A program made the translations under genes and the position numbers. A stretch of 64,000 nt of DNA. Source: Promicromonospora citrea (GTDB lineage: Bacteria; Actinomycetota; Actinomycetes; Actinomycetales; Cellulomonadaceae). Of the stretch, positions 6,911-17,685 are shown piece after piece (the stretch's first letter is position 1; each line of letters opens with the position of its first letter). The stretch is from the NCBI RefSeq assembly GCF_013004695.1, contig NZ_JABEMG010000008.1, positions 1 through 64,000 of the forward strand, read 5' to 3'. The notes beneath the pieces were generated by a model. It had not been told where the DNA came from, searched no databases, and saw nothing but the letters and a program-made list of their open reading frames with translations.

Positions 6911-9139
6911 GTGACGTCACGACGACGTTCCACCGCCCTGGCCGCAGCGGCCGGGGTGCTGCTCCCGCTGATCCCGCTCTCCGCAGCAGCCGCTCCGGCG
7001 GCCGACCCCGCCCCCGCGTCGACCGGCGCGACCGTCGACTGCGCCTCCGTGCTCGCCGCCGGGTCGCTCGACGAGTCGTTCGCTGCGGCGTCCGAGATGA
7101 CCGGCGTGCCCGCCGACCTCCTCAAGGCCGTCTCCTACCTCGAGTCCCGCTGGGACCAGCACGCCGGCGAGGCGAGCGTCGAGGGCGGCTACGGGGTGTT
7201 CAACCTCGCGGCAGCGGCGCCGTCGGGGCACGCCCAGGGGCCGGGCCTGCCCGCGTCCGCCGTCACCGACAAGGACGGTGCCGAGCGGGCGGGCACCTCC
7301 GAGCTTGCCCGCGCCGCGGCGCTGACCGGACTGTCCGAGGCGGCCCTCAGGGCCGACGCCCAGGCGAACGTGTGCGGCGGCGCCGCGCTGCTCGCCTTGT
7401 ACCAGGCGCAGGCGGAGCACGCGGGCGCGGCCGATGCCGCCGGCCTGGCCGCCTGGGAGGGCGCCGTGTCCCGGATGAGCGACGTCGACGGCTTCGCGGC
7501 GCACGTCTACCGCACGCTGCACGACGGCGCGGGCACGACCACCCCGGCCGACGGCGCGGTGATCCTCGCGGCGCGCTCCGACGTCGTCGTGCCGGAAGCC
7601 GCCGGCGACCCGGAGGCCGACTGCCCGGCGGAGCTGGACTGCGAGTGGCTGCCCGCACCGTACGAGAAGGGCTCGCCCGACCTGCCGGACGGCACCGGCG
7701 ACTACGGCAACCACGACCAGGCCGACCGCACGGGCACGGGCGGCCCGAGCCTCGACTACATCGTCATCCACGACACCGAGACGGCCTACCAGCCGAGCGT
7801 GAACCTCGTGCAGGACCCGACCTACCTGGCCTGGAACTACACGCTGCGCTCAACGGACGGGCACATCGCCAACCACCTCGACCCGGCCGACGTCGGCTGG
7901 CACGCGGGCAACTGGTTCTTCAACATGCACTCGATCGGCCTCGAGCACGAGGGCTGGGCGGGGACCGGCACGTGGTTCACGGAGGCGATGTACCAGTCGT
8001 CGGCGGCGCTGGTGCGCCACCTCGCGGCCGAGCATGACATCCCGCTCGACAGGGCGCACGTCATGGGCCACGACCAGGTGCCCGGCATCCTGCCCGGCTA
8101 CACGCAGAACGTGCACTGGGACCCGGGCCCGTACTGGGACTGGGACCACTACTTCGAGCTGCTGGGCGCGCCGATCGGCGGTGACCTCGAGGCGACGACG
8201 GACGTCGCGCCGGGGGACGTCGTCGAGGTGCGGACCGGCTACGCCGACAACCCGAACACGGTGACCGGCTGCGAGGAGGCCTCGCCGGGCTCGGGCGACT
8301 GCGTCGAGGGCGCGGGCACGAACTTCCGCTACCTCTACCAGGAGCCGTCGACGGACGCGCCGCTGGCCAGGGACCCGGGCTGGAAGCCGGACGGCTCGGA
8401 CGGCACGACCTTCGCGAGCGACGTGAGCGCCCGCGTGCAGTCGGGGCACAAGCTCGTCGTCGACCAGGTCGAGGGCGACTGGCTGGGCGTCTGGTGGGCC
8501 GGTTCGCCGGCCTGGCTGCACAACCCGGCGGACCGTCCGGTGGTCGTGCCGGCGACGGCGAAGACGGTCACCGTGCCGGGCGACGTCCCGGCGCCGGTCT
8601 ACGGCCGTGCGTATCCCGAGGTCGCGGCCTACGCGGCGCACCCCGACGTGCCGGTCCAGGAGGTCACGCCGATCGAGTACACGGTCGGGGTCGGCCAGAC
8701 GTACGCGGTCGCGGACGACGACGTGCCGTCCGACTACTACCGCGCCGCGACGTTCGACGGCTCGGGTCCGGGTGACCGGACGGTCGTCCGTGGCGACGAC
8801 GTCTACCACCAGCTCTGGCTCGGGCACCGCCACGTGTTCGTGCGCGCCGCCGACGTCGAGCTGCACGACGCGGTCGTCGCCGATGTGACGGCCCCGTCGA
8901 TCGAGGGCACGGCGCGCCCGGGCAGGGTCCTGACGGCGCGGCCCGGCACGTACGTGCCGGCGGACGTCCGGGTGCGCTACCACTGGCTGCGCGACGGCGA
9001 GCCGGTGCGGCACGCGGTCGGCGCCCGTTACCTGGTGACGGGCCGCGACCGGGGCGCCGAGCTCCAGGTCGAGGTCACGGTCACGGCCCCGGGTCACGCG
9101 GCGGCGACGTACGTCTCGCCCCCGGTCCGCGTCCCCTGA
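6911..9139 (+). CDS. Secreted N-acetylmuramoyl-L-alanine amidase, multidomain
   Basis: A 742-residue exported wall hydrolase. Residues 1-28 form a Sec signal peptide. A lysozyme/transglycosylase-like region follows (about 35-200; LLKAVSYLESRWDQHAG). The Amidase_2 domain (about 275-425) shows H287 in IVIHDTET, NMHSIGLEHEG (about 338-348), H387 in MGHDQ and D404 in HWDPGP; H287, H387 and D404 are the expected zinc ligands. The middle is unassigned, and the last 80 residues (TAPSIEGTARPGRVL onward, with YHWLRDG) resemble an Ig-like surface domain. It should cut the lactoyl-peptide bond of peptidoglycan. GTG 6911 was chosen for the signal peptide and GAGAGGA upstream. It converges on a secreted peptidase gene. 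Confidence 0.88.
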   Translation: MTSRRRSTALAAAAGVLLPLIPLSAAAAPAADPAPASTGATVDCASVLAAGSLDESFAAASEMTGVPADLLKAVSYLESRWDQHAGEASVEGGYGVFNLAAAAPSGHAQGPGLPASAVTDKDGAERAGTSELARAAALTGLSEAALRADAQANVCGGAALLALYQAQAEHAGAADAAGLAAWEGAVSRMSDVDGFAAHVYRTLHDGAGTTTPADGAVILAARSDVVVPEAAGDPEADCPAELDCEWLPAPYEKGSPDLPDGTGDYGNHDQADRTGTGGPSLDYIVIHDTETAYQPSVNLVQDPTYLAWNYTLRSTDGHIANHLDPADVGWHAGNWFFNMHSIGLEHEGWAGTGTWFTEAMYQSSAALVRHLAAEHDIPLDRAHVMGHDQVPGILPGYTQNVHWDPGPYWDWDHYFELLGAPIGGDLEATTDVAPGDVVEVRTGYADNPNTVTGCEEASPGSGDCVEGAGTNFRYLYQEPSTDAPLARDPGWKPDGSDGTTFASDVSARVQSGHKLVVDQVEGDWLGVWWAGSPAWLHNPADRPVVVPATAKTVTVPGDVPAPVYGRAYPEVAAYAAHPDVPVQEVTPIEYTVGVGQTYAVADDDVPSDYYRAATFDGSGPGDRTVVRGDDVYHQLWLGHRHVFVRAADVELHDAVVADVTAPSIEGTARPGRVLTARPGTYVPADVRVRYHWLRDGEPVRHAVGARYLVTGRDRGAELQVEVTVTAPGHAAATYVSPPVRVP

Positions 9140-9148
9140 CCTCCGGTC

Positions 9149-9203
9149 GAGTGCGGGATCCTCGCCCTGTGCCGTGTGGCGGAAGGGCGAGGATCCCGCA
9201 CTC
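9149..9203. terminator. Bidirectional terminator, palindromic repeat copy 1
   Basis: A perfect 20-base stem: GAGTGCGGGATCCTCGCCCT (9149-9168) pairs with its complement at 9184-9203 across a 15-base loop. It lies between two convergent genes. A close relative is at 12516-12568. Confidence 0.75.
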
Positions 9204-9208
9204 AGCGG

Positions 9209-10540
9209 TCACCAGTTCGGGGTGGTGCCCGGGACCGAGGCCGGCAGGGGGACGTCCTCCGGGTGGAAGACGTACGTCAGGCCGTCGGTCGACGTCTGCC
9301 ACACCCGCTCGAAGTTCTCGCGCGTGTACACGACCCGCACGTCCTCGTTGGACGCCTTGTTCGGGTCGTTGATCACCGGGTCGCCGTCGGCGGTGAACCC
9401 GCGCAGCACCACGAGGTGGCCGTTCGTCTCGTACCCGGCCTCCGGCATCTCCTCGGCGGTGAAGTTGATCGACACGACCAGCGGGATCCCCGCCTCGATG
9501 AACCGCTCCGCCTCCGCGAGCGAGCGCAGCCGCGTCACGAACGCGTCGACCCCGAACGTGCCGGCGTAGGCCGCGTTGAACGCCCAGTTGCCCGCGCCCT
9601 CGTACGTGTGGTCCCACGTGTGCATCGCGGCGTAGTCGACCTGCGGGTCACCGTTGGGCGCCTCGATGCCCTCGAGCTCGTCGGCCGGCACCTCGCGCCC
9701 GTAGGAGTACAGCACCATGGTCGACGACGTCGGCGAGCACCACACCTGCCCGCCGCCCCCGAACTCGGGGTACTCGCCGCGGTGGATGTTCTGGCTGAGC
9801 TGCGGCACGTCGAGCACCAGCTCACGGCCCAGCGTGAAACCGGACGTGCCGGTGTAGTGCGCGTCCGGCAGGTACTCGTTGGTCATCGTGCTCACCGAGT
9901 CCAGGCGCGGCGACGTCGTGCTGCCCTCCGGCCGGTACAGGGTCACGCGGGTCTGGAACGCCTCCGGCTCGTGGCCCGACTTCGCGACGTAGGTGTCGGT
10001 GAACAGGTACGCGTCGTCGTCGGTCTGCCCGTCGACCGACGTGCGGTGGATGTCCCCCACGCCGCGCTCCGGGGCGTGGTCGGCGCCCGAGGCCCAGCGC
10101 CCCATGACGAACCACTTCGTCCACGCGCCGTCGGCCTTGCGTCCGCGGAACTCGACCTCGACCCACGTGCCCGTCGGGGTCTCAGCCGTCCACGACGTCA
10201 CCGACTCGTCGACCGCGTACCCCGTCTCGACCACCGGCGACGTCCACCGGCCGGTCTCGTAGCGCACCGGCGTGCCGTCGCCGAACGGGTCCGTGTACTC
10301 GACGACCTCCCCGCGGCCGCGCAGCACCAGCCCGTCGTGCGGCCCGGGCCGCAGGTTCGTCGTCCGCCCGGCGCGCAGCTCGCGGACGCCGTCCCACGCC
10401 GTGAGCGTGATCTGGTTGTCCGATGCCGCGGCGTCCGGCGTCCCCGTCGCGGCTCCCGCCGCCACTCCTGCCTGCATCACGAGCGCTCCCGTCGTCGCCA
10501 GCGCGAACACCGTGGTCCGCAGCCTTCCCCTTGTCGACAT
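9209..10540 (-). CDS. Secreted C39-like cysteine peptidase
   Basis: A 443-residue exported protein. Residues 1-33 are a signal peptide. About 40-235 forms a beta-rich region with repeated aromatic motifs. About 245-430 is a peptidase C39-like papain-fold domain with C268 (QVWCSPTSS), H375 (NGHLVVLRGF) and D392 (INDPNKAS) in the right order for a catalytic triad. Unlike bacteriocin-processing C39 domains, it is free-standing and not fused to an ABC transporter, so it is more likely a secreted peptidase of unknown substrate. ATG 10540 starts the signal peptide with GGAGGCAGGG upstream. It converges on the amidase gene. Confidence 0.82.
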   Translation of the reverse strand: MSTRGRLRTTVFALATTGALVMQAGVAAGAATGTPDAAASDNQITLTAWDGVRELRAGRTTNLRPGPHDGLVLRGRGEVVEYTDPFGDGTPVRYETGRWTSPVVETGYAVDESVTSWTAETPTGTWVEVEFRGRKADGAWTKWFVMGRWASGADHAPERGVGDIHRTSVDGQTDDDAYLFTDTYVAKSGHEPEAFQTRVTLYRPEGSTTSPRLDSVSTMTNEYLPDAHYTGTSGFTLGRELVLDVPQLSQNIHRGEYPEFGGGGQVWCSPTSSTMVLYSYGREVPADELEGIEAPNGDPQVDYAAMHTWDHTYEGAGNWAFNAAYAGTFGVDAFVTRLRSLAEAERFIEAGIPLVVSINFTAEEMPEAGYETNGHLVVLRGFTADGDPVINDPNKASNEDVRVVYTRENFERVWQTSTDGLTYVFHPEDVPLPASVPGTTPNW

Positions 10541-10674
10541 CCCTGCCTCCGTGTCCCGGGCGCACACCCGCGTGAACCAGTCCTGGACTCTCTTTACCAG
10601 AGTGACCGGCTCGGCAGAAGAGAAATGCCCTGATCCGGGACAGGGCGGGTGGCGCGGTGCTACCGTCGTCGGCG

Positions 10675-12505
<1,831 letters not shown>

Positions 12506-12515
12506 CCCTCGCCGG

Positions 12516-12568
12516 GTGCGGGATCGTCGCCCTCCTCGGTGTGTGCCGGGAGGGCGACGGTCCCGCAC
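12516..12568. terminator. Bidirectional terminator, palindromic repeat copy 2
   Basis: GTGCGGGATCGTCGCCCTCC (12516-12535) pairs with 12549-12568, with one G-T pair. The arms match copy 1 (9149-9203) in most positions, and both copies are followed by TCAGCGG. It separates convergent thiC and the LacI-type gene. Confidence 0.72.
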
Positions 12569-13702
12569 TCAGCGGGTCGGGTCGGTCAGGTCCGGGACCG
12601 GGCCCGTGGTCGTGCCCTCGACCAGGTTGACCGGGAGGGTCACCGACTCCGGCTCCTCGCCCGCCAGCAGCGCGACGACGGCGTTGCCCAGCGCCCGGCC
12701 CTTCTCGACCAGCGGCTGGTGCACGCTGGTGAGCACGTCGGGGGAGAGCCACGGCAGGTCGAGCCCGTCGAACCCGGCGACGGACACGTCCTCGGGCACA
12801 CGCAGCCCCAGCTCGCGGGCGGCGATCACCGCACCGGCGGCGAGCAGGTCCGAGTGCGCCACGATCGCCGTCGGCCGGTCCCGCGCCGGGGCCCACTCCG
12901 AGAGGATCTCCGTCGCCGCGTCGCGCCCGTGCTCCACGAGCGAGGCCGGCGTCTCCCACGACATCACCGGCTCGACGACGTCGCGCACGCCGGCCAGCCG
13001 GTTGCGGGTCGGGGTGCGCTCGGCGGCGGCGAGACGGTCGGCGTCGACCAGCCCCGACCGCTCGTCGCGGCCGAACGGCAGCGCGATCTCCGCGATCCGG
13101 GTGTGCCCCAGCTCGACGAGGTGCCGCACGGCCTCGGCGGCGCCGTGCCGGTCCTCGACGCCCACGACGGGCACGCCCGGCACGTCCTGCCCCTCGCCGA
13201 TGACGACGGGGACGCCGCGGCGCTGCAGCGCCGCGAGGTTGGGGTCGTCCGGCAGGGTGCCCCACACGAGCACGGCGACGTCCATCGCGGCGGCCTCGAC
13301 CAGCGGGTCGACGGCGGTGGGCAGCGCGGCCCCCGCGGCGGCGCCGACCGACTGCGCGGTCGCACCCTGCGGCATGCCGGGGATGAGCAGCACCCCCAGC
13401 CCCTGCTCGCCGATCGCCGAGACGAGGCCGTGCAGCACCTGCGTCGACACCGGGTCGCGGAACGACCGGCCGAGCTGGTCGCCGATCACGACGCCCACGA
13501 TGCCCGACCGCCCCGACCGCAGCTGCCTGCCCAGGGGGTTGGGCCCCGAGTAGTCGAGCTCGCGCGCGGCGGCCAGCACCTTCTCGCGGGTCTCCGGCGT
13601 GATCGGCCCGGCGCCGGAGAACGCCAGCGACGCGGTGGAGACGGACACGCCTGCCAGCTCGGCGACCCTCGCGAGGGTCGGTCGTACGTTCTGGCGGCTC
13701 AT
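12569..13702 (-). CDS. LacI-family transcriptional regulator
   Basis: A 377-residue repressor. The N-terminal helix-turn-helix (about 7-30; LARVAELAGVSVSTASLAF) and hinge (LDYSGPNPLGRQLRSGRSG) are LacI-type. The periplasmic-binding-protein-like domain (about 65-365) ends in GFDGLDLPWLSPDVLTSVHQP. I chose ATG 13702; the adjacent GTG at 13705 is possible. It diverges from an MFS transporter across 90 bases containing a dyad (13728-13751), so it probably controls that transporter in response to a sugar or similar ligand. Its effector cannot be named from sequence. Confidence 0.92.
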   Translation of the reverse strand: MSRQNVRPTLARVAELAGVSVSTASLAFSGAGPITPETREKVLAAARELDYSGPNPLGRQLRSGRSGIVGVVIGDQLGRSFRDPVSTQVLHGLVSAIGEQGLGVLLIPGMPQGATAQSVGAAAGAALPTAVDPLVEAAAMDVAVLVWGTLPDDPNLAALQRRGVPVVIGEGQDVPGVPVVGVEDRHGAAEAVRHLVELGHTRIAEIALPFGRDERSGLVDADRLAAAERTPTRNRLAGVRDVVEPVMSWETPASLVEHGRDAATEILSEWAPARDRPTAIVAHSDLLAAGAVIAARELGLRVPEDVSVAGFDGLDLPWLSPDVLTSVHQPLVEKGRALGNAVVALLAGEEPESVTLPVNLVEGTTTGPVPDLTDPTR

Positions 13703-13727
13703 CACGTTCCTGCTCTCGGTCCAGGGG

Positions 13728-13751
13728 AATCTGCTGGGCTCATCCCAGATT
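13728..13751. promoter_or_regulatory. Candidate LacI-type operator dyad
   Basis: AATCTG-CT-GGG and CCCAGATT form an imperfect inverted repeat centred between the divergent LacI-type and MFS genes. Size and position suit a LacI-family operator; binding is inferred. Confidence 0.4.
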
Positions 13752-13792
13752 GTGGCTTACGGTCGGGAGATTCAATCGCACCAAGGAGTTCC

Positions 13793-15028
13793 GTGCCTAC
13801 TGCACACGCCGCCGCTCGCGCGGTCTTCGCCGTCTTCGCCGCGAGCGGGTTCGCGTTCGCGAGCTGGGCGTCCCGCCTCCCCGCCGTCCGTGACGGCCTC
13901 TCGTTCTCCGAGCAGGACATGGGCCTGCTGCTGCTCACCGGCTCCATCGGGTCCGTCGCGGCGATCCCGCTGTCCGGCCTGGTCGCCGAGCGGATCGGCA
14001 CGGCGCGGACCATCCTGCTCTCCGCGGGGATCCTGGTCGCGGGCCTGACCGTCGCGGGGCTCGGCGTCGCGGCGGGGGAGCACATCGCGGTGCGGATCGG
14101 CCTGGTCCTGTTCGGTGTGGGCGCGGGCGTGTGGGACGCGGCCATGAACCTCGAGGGCGCGACCGTCGAGCAGCGCCTCGGCCGCGCCGTGATGCCGGTC
14201 TTCCACGCCGGCTTCTCGTTCGGCACCGTGGTGGGGGCGGGGGTGGGTGCGCTGGTGGCGACCGCCGGCGTCCCGGTGGCCTGGCACGTGATCGGCGCCG
14301 GTGCGCTCGCGTTCGCCTCCGTGGTGGTCGCGGTGCGGTTCTTCACGCCCGCCGTGGTCGGTGCGGCGCTGCCCGACGGCGCCGCCGGAGCGGCCGCCGG
14401 GACGGCCGACCCGGGCGCCGTGACCCCGCCGTCGTCGGGCATCGCGGGCCTGCTCGCGGCCTGGCGCGAGTCCCGCACGCTGGCGATCGGTCTGGTCGTG
14501 CTCGCCGCGGCGCTCACGGAGGGCGTGGCCAACGACTGGGTGAGCCTCGCGGTGGTCGACGGGTTCGGCACCTCCGACGGCCTGGGCGCCGTGGGCCTCG
14601 CCGTCTTCCTCACGGCGATGACCGCGGCGCGGCTGGCCGGCACCCGTGCCATCGACCGGTACGGCCGCGTCCCGGTGCTCGTGCTCTCGACGCTGTTCGC
14701 GTTCGCCGGCGTGCTGACGTTCGCCCTGGTGCCGTACCTCTGGCTCGCTCTCGTGGGCGTCGCCCTGTGGGGCCTCGGCGCGGCGCTCGGCTTCCCCATG
14801 GGCATGAGCGCGGCGTCCGACGACCCGCGGCGCGCGGCCATGCGGGTGGCCGCCGTCTCGACCATCGCGTACACCGCGTTCTTCGTCGGGCCGCCGCTCA
14901 TCGGCTTCGTGGCGCACACGACGGGCTACCGCCTCGCGGTGCTCGTCCTCCTGGTGCCGATGGTGCTCGGTCTGGCCGTCGCCCGCTCGGTGCGGCCGCT
15001 GCCCGGTTCGGGGCTGCGGCGGGAGTGA
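13793..15028 (+). CDS. MFS transporter
   Basis: A 411-residue major facilitator with about 12 hydrophobic segments in two halves, joined by an Ala/Gly/Pro-rich loop near 185-215. The loop between helices 2 and 3 carries GLVAERIGTARTI and the second half repeats it (RAIDRYGRVPVL). It resembles the YbjJ/fucose-permease-like group, but the substrate is unknown. I chose GTG 13793 because AAGGAG lies at 13783-13788. Divergence from the LacI-type gene suggests repression of this exporter or importer by that regulator. Confidence 0.86.
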   Translation: MPTAHAAARAVFAVFAASGFAFASWASRLPAVRDGLSFSEQDMGLLLLTGSIGSVAAIPLSGLVAERIGTARTILLSAGILVAGLTVAGLGVAAGEHIAVRIGLVLFGVGAGVWDAAMNLEGATVEQRLGRAVMPVFHAGFSFGTVVGAGVGALVATAGVPVAWHVIGAGALAFASVVVAVRFFTPAVVGAALPDGAAGAAAGTADPGAVTPPSSGIAGLLAAWRESRTLAIGLVVLAAALTEGVANDWVSLAVVDGFGTSDGLGAVGLAVFLTAMTAARLAGTRAIDRYGRVPVLVLSTLFAFAGVLTFALVPYLWLALVGVALWGLGAALGFPMGMSAASDDPRRAAMRVAAVSTIAYTAFFVGPPLIGFVAHTTGYRLAVLVLLVPMVLGLAVARSVRPLPGSGLRRE

Positions 15029-15195
15029 TCTCGGCGTGTGAAGGAGTGGTGCAGGCGCGCCGGGCACCCGGGGCCGCCGGGCAGGCCCGCCGCCGCGGGC
15101 ATTGAACACGTTCGCGGACACCGGAAGGTTCCAGAAACGACAGACATCACCCAGGGCATGTCGAAGATGTGCACAAATCCAACGCGACAGGTAGA

Positions 15196-15201
15196 TAGGC
15201 T
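15196..15201 (+). promoter_or_regulatory. Candidate -10 box of a leaderless murB promoter
   Basis: TAGGCT lies 6 bases before the GTG start of murB, and no Shine-Dalgarno sequence precedes that start. This geometry predicts transcription starting at the start codon. Confidence 0.42.
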
Positions 15202-15207
15202 TGCACG

Positions 15208-16401
15208 GTGAGCCCATACCCGGCAGACACCGTTCAGGCGCAAGCGGTGGCCCCCAGCCTCGCCGACCTCACCACGCTCCGAGTGGGCGGGCCGGCCGCC
15301 TCGTACGTCGAGGCCGAGGACGAGGCGGCCCTGATCGAGGCCGTCAGCACGGCCGACGACGACGGCGTGCCGCTGCTCGTCGTGGGCGGCGGCTCGAACC
15401 TGCTGGTGGCCGACGAGGGGTTCGGCGGCGTCGTCGTGCGCGACGTGCGCTCCGGGATCACCGTCGAGTCGGAGGACACCTGCGGCGGGGCCGTGGTCTC
15501 CGCCCCGGCCGGGCAGAACTGGGACGAGCTCGTGGCGCGTGCCGTCGACGAGGGCTGGGTCGGCGTCGAGTCGCTGTCGGGCATCCCCGGCACCGTCGGT
15601 GCCGCCCCGGTGCAGAACATCGGCGCCTACGGCCAGGAGCTGTCGGGCGTCGTCTCGCTCGTGCGCACCTGGGACCGCGCCGAGCGCCGGGTGCGGACCT
15701 TCGCCGTCGGGGAGCTGGCCTTCGGGTACCGCACCTCGCTGCTCAAGCGGTCCATGCACAGCGAGGGCCGGGAGGGTGACCCGCTCGCCCCCTGGTACCC
15801 GTCGCCGCGGTACGTCGTGCTGAGCGTGCAGCTGCAGTTCCGGCTCGGCACCCTGTCGGCGCCCGTCGGCTACGCGGAGCTCGCCCGGCGCCTCGGCGTC
15901 GAGGTGGGGCAGCGCGCCCCGATGCAGGACGTGCGCGACACGGTGCTCGGCCTGCGTGGCGGCAAGGGGATGCTGCTCGACAGCCCGGAGCTCGGCGGCG
16001 GGCCGGACCACGACCGCTGGAACTCGGGCTCCTTCTTCACCAACCCCGTGATCCCGGTGGAGCACCTCGAGCACCTGCCCGCGGACGCCCCGCGCTACCC
16101 CGTGCGGTCCTCGACGCCGGAGACGACCACGGGCCCGAGCCTCGGTGCCGTGGACCCGGCCTACGTGAAGACGAGCGCGGCCTGGCTCATCGAGCGCGCG
16201 GGCTTCGCGAAGGGGTTCGGCCTGGCGGGCGAGCAGAGCCCGGCCCGGCTGTCGACCAAGCACACCCTCGCGATGACGAACCGCGGAGGCGCCAGGGCCG
16301 AGGACGTCGTGGCGCTGGCCCGGGCGGTCCGGGACGGGGTGCGCGACCGGTTCGGCGTCACCCTCGTCCCGGAGACCGTGCTGGTGGGCGTCTCGCTCTG
16401 A
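15208..16401 (+). CDS. murB: UDP-N-acetylmuramate dehydrogenase MurB
   Basis: A 397-residue cytoplasmic flavoenzyme that reduces UDP-GlcNAc-enolpyruvate to UDP-MurNAc with NADPH, the second committed step of peptidoglycan synthesis. The FAD-binding domain shows TTLRVGGPAASYVE (about 22-35), VVGGGSNLLVADEGF (about 58-72) and SGIPGTVGAAPVQNIGAYG. The C-terminal domain has NSGSFFTNP with the catalytic Ser near 275 and a final Glu near 391. Length and order match type I MurB. GTG 15208 lacks a ribosome binding site and may be leaderless. A strong hairpin separates it from the convergent L,D-transpeptidase. Confidence 0.95.
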   Translation: MSPYPADTVQAQAVAPSLADLTTLRVGGPAASYVEAEDEAALIEAVSTADDDGVPLLVVGGGSNLLVADEGFGGVVVRDVRSGITVESEDTCGGAVVSAPAGQNWDELVARAVDEGWVGVESLSGIPGTVGAAPVQNIGAYGQELSGVVSLVRTWDRAERRVRTFAVGELAFGYRTSLLKRSMHSEGREGDPLAPWYPSPRYVVLSVQLQFRLGTLSAPVGYAELARRLGVEVGQRAPMQDVRDTVLGLRGGKGMLLDSPELGGGPDHDRWNSGSFFTNPVIPVEHLEHLPADAPRYPVRSSTPETTTGPSLGAVDPAYVKTSAAWLIERAGFAKGFGLAGEQSPARLSTKHTLAMTNRGGARAEDVVALARAVRDGVRDRFGVTLVPETVLVGVSL

Positions 16402-16403
16402 CC

Positions 16404-16431
16404 GGCCGCCCGGGCGTCCGCCCGGGCGGCC
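16404..16431. terminator. Bidirectional terminator between murB and the L,D-transpeptidase
   Basis: GGCCGCCCGGGCG (16404-16416) and CGCCCGGGCGGCC (16419-16431) form a perfect 13-base stem between convergent genes. Confidence 0.7.
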
Positions 16432-16438
16432 GTGCTCG

Positions 16439-17554
16439 TCAGTAGACGACGACCGGGGTGCCCGTCGTGGCGCCCCAGGAGTCGCGGACCCAGTCCATGG
16501 CGCTGTTCGACACGCGCACGCACCCGTGCGACGCCGGGAACGCGGGCACCGACGCCGACCCGTGCAGCGCGATGCCGCCCGTGAAGAACAGCGGCCGCCA
16601 CATGTCGCCGAGCTCGAGCGTCGACGAGTGCATGCCGTTCACCTGTCGGTACACCGCGAACGAGCCGCGCGGGGTGTAGGCCGTGTACCGGTTGCCGCGC
16701 GCCTCGTAGGTCTCCCCGTTGCCCGAGGACGCGTTGATGATCCGCACGACCCGGCCGTCCTCGACCGCGAGCACGAGCTGCCGGTCGATGTCGATCTCGA
16801 TCGCCTTGCCCGACGACGTCCGTGCGCGCGGCACCACGCCGTCCTCGGCGGCGCCCTCGGTGCGGGCGCCCACGACGCCGTCCCGGTACAGGCCGCCTGC
16901 CTTCTGCAGCGCGAACACGGCCTGCTGCGTCTCGCTGCCGAACGAGCCGTCGACGGACGTGATGAAGTAGCCCAGGTCCTGGAGCCGCTCCTGCAGGGCG
17001 CTCACCCGCTCGCCCGACGTGCCGTAGGCGAGGTGGTCGGGCTCCTCCGGCTCCTCGTCCTTGCCGTCGCCCCGGCCGCCGTTCTCGCCGTCCTCCGTGC
17101 CGCCCTGCTCGTCGCCCTGCTCGTCGCCCTGGCCGGGACCGCCGCCCGTCGCGTCGTCGCCCGGCTCGTCGGACCCGGCGTCGCCGTCCTGCCCGTCCTG
17201 GCCCGCGTCGTCCGAGGGGGTGGCGCTCGGTGTCGCCTCGGGTTCCGCCGAGGGGTTGTCCGAGGGGCTCGCGGACGGGCTCTCCGCCGGTGCGCTCTGC
17301 GCGGGTGCCGACGTGGTGGGTGCCGACGAGCCGGTCCCCTCGGCGTCCGACGGTTCCTCGCCGTCGCCGCACGCCGTCAGGAACCCGGCGGTGAGCACCA
17401 CCGCGCCGAGCGCGCCGAGCACCCGGGCGCCCGTGGGCGCCGCGCCGCGCACCTCGACCCGCGCCGTCCGTCCCTGCCCTGCTCGTGCCTGCTCCGCCGC
17501 TGTCCGGTCCGTGCCTGTGTGCCGAACCCGCATGACCCGCTGCATGACCCGCAT
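16439..17554 (-). CDS. L,D-transpeptidase lipoprotein with peptidoglycan-binding domain
   Basis: A 371-residue exported enzyme that forms 3-3 peptidoglycan cross-links. Residues up to about 62 form a signal peptide ending in the lipobox LTAC. A long acidic Ser/Pro/Glu/Gly/Asp-rich linker (about 65-175) spans the wall. A PG_binding_1 domain follows (about 178-225; SGERVSALQERLQDLGYF). The YkuD domain (about 245-371) contains HGSASVPAFPASHGCVRV with H343 and nucleophile C345. ATG 17554 is the longest start; ATG codons a few residues in are alternatives. It pairs functionally with the neighbouring murB. Confidence 0.93.
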   Translation of the reverse strand: MRVMQRVMRVRHTGTDRTAAEQARAGQGRTARVEVRGAAPTGARVLGALGAVVLTAGFLTACGDGEEPSDAEGTGSSAPTTSAPAQSAPAESPSASPSDNPSAEPEATPSATPSDDAGQDGQDGDAGSDEPGDDATGGGPGQGDEQGDEQGGTEDGENGGRGDGKDEEPEEPDHLAYGTSGERVSALQERLQDLGYFITSVDGSFGSETQQAVFALQKAGGLYRDGVVGARTEGAAEDGVVPRARTSSGKAIEIDIDRQLVLAVEDGRVVRIINASSGNGETYEARGNRYTAYTPRGSFAVYRQVNGMHSSTLELGDMWRPLFFTGGIALHGSASVPAFPASHGCVRVSNSAMDWVRDSWGATTGTPVVVY

Positions 17555-17685
17555 CGTGACTCCTCCTCGACCGCACCCTCTGGGGTGGCGCGGTGCCGCA
17601 CCACGAGCCGAGGTCGTCGGCTCGTGAGTGGTCCTGTATCTCTAACCGACGCGCGGCCGCTCAGGATGGTTGGGGAGACGTTTCG

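Noticed and set aside
10541-10674. Second riboswitch between the C39-like peptidase and thiC
   Set aside because: Only the TPP aptamer motifs downstream are recognisable; the rest shows no conserved aptamer core.
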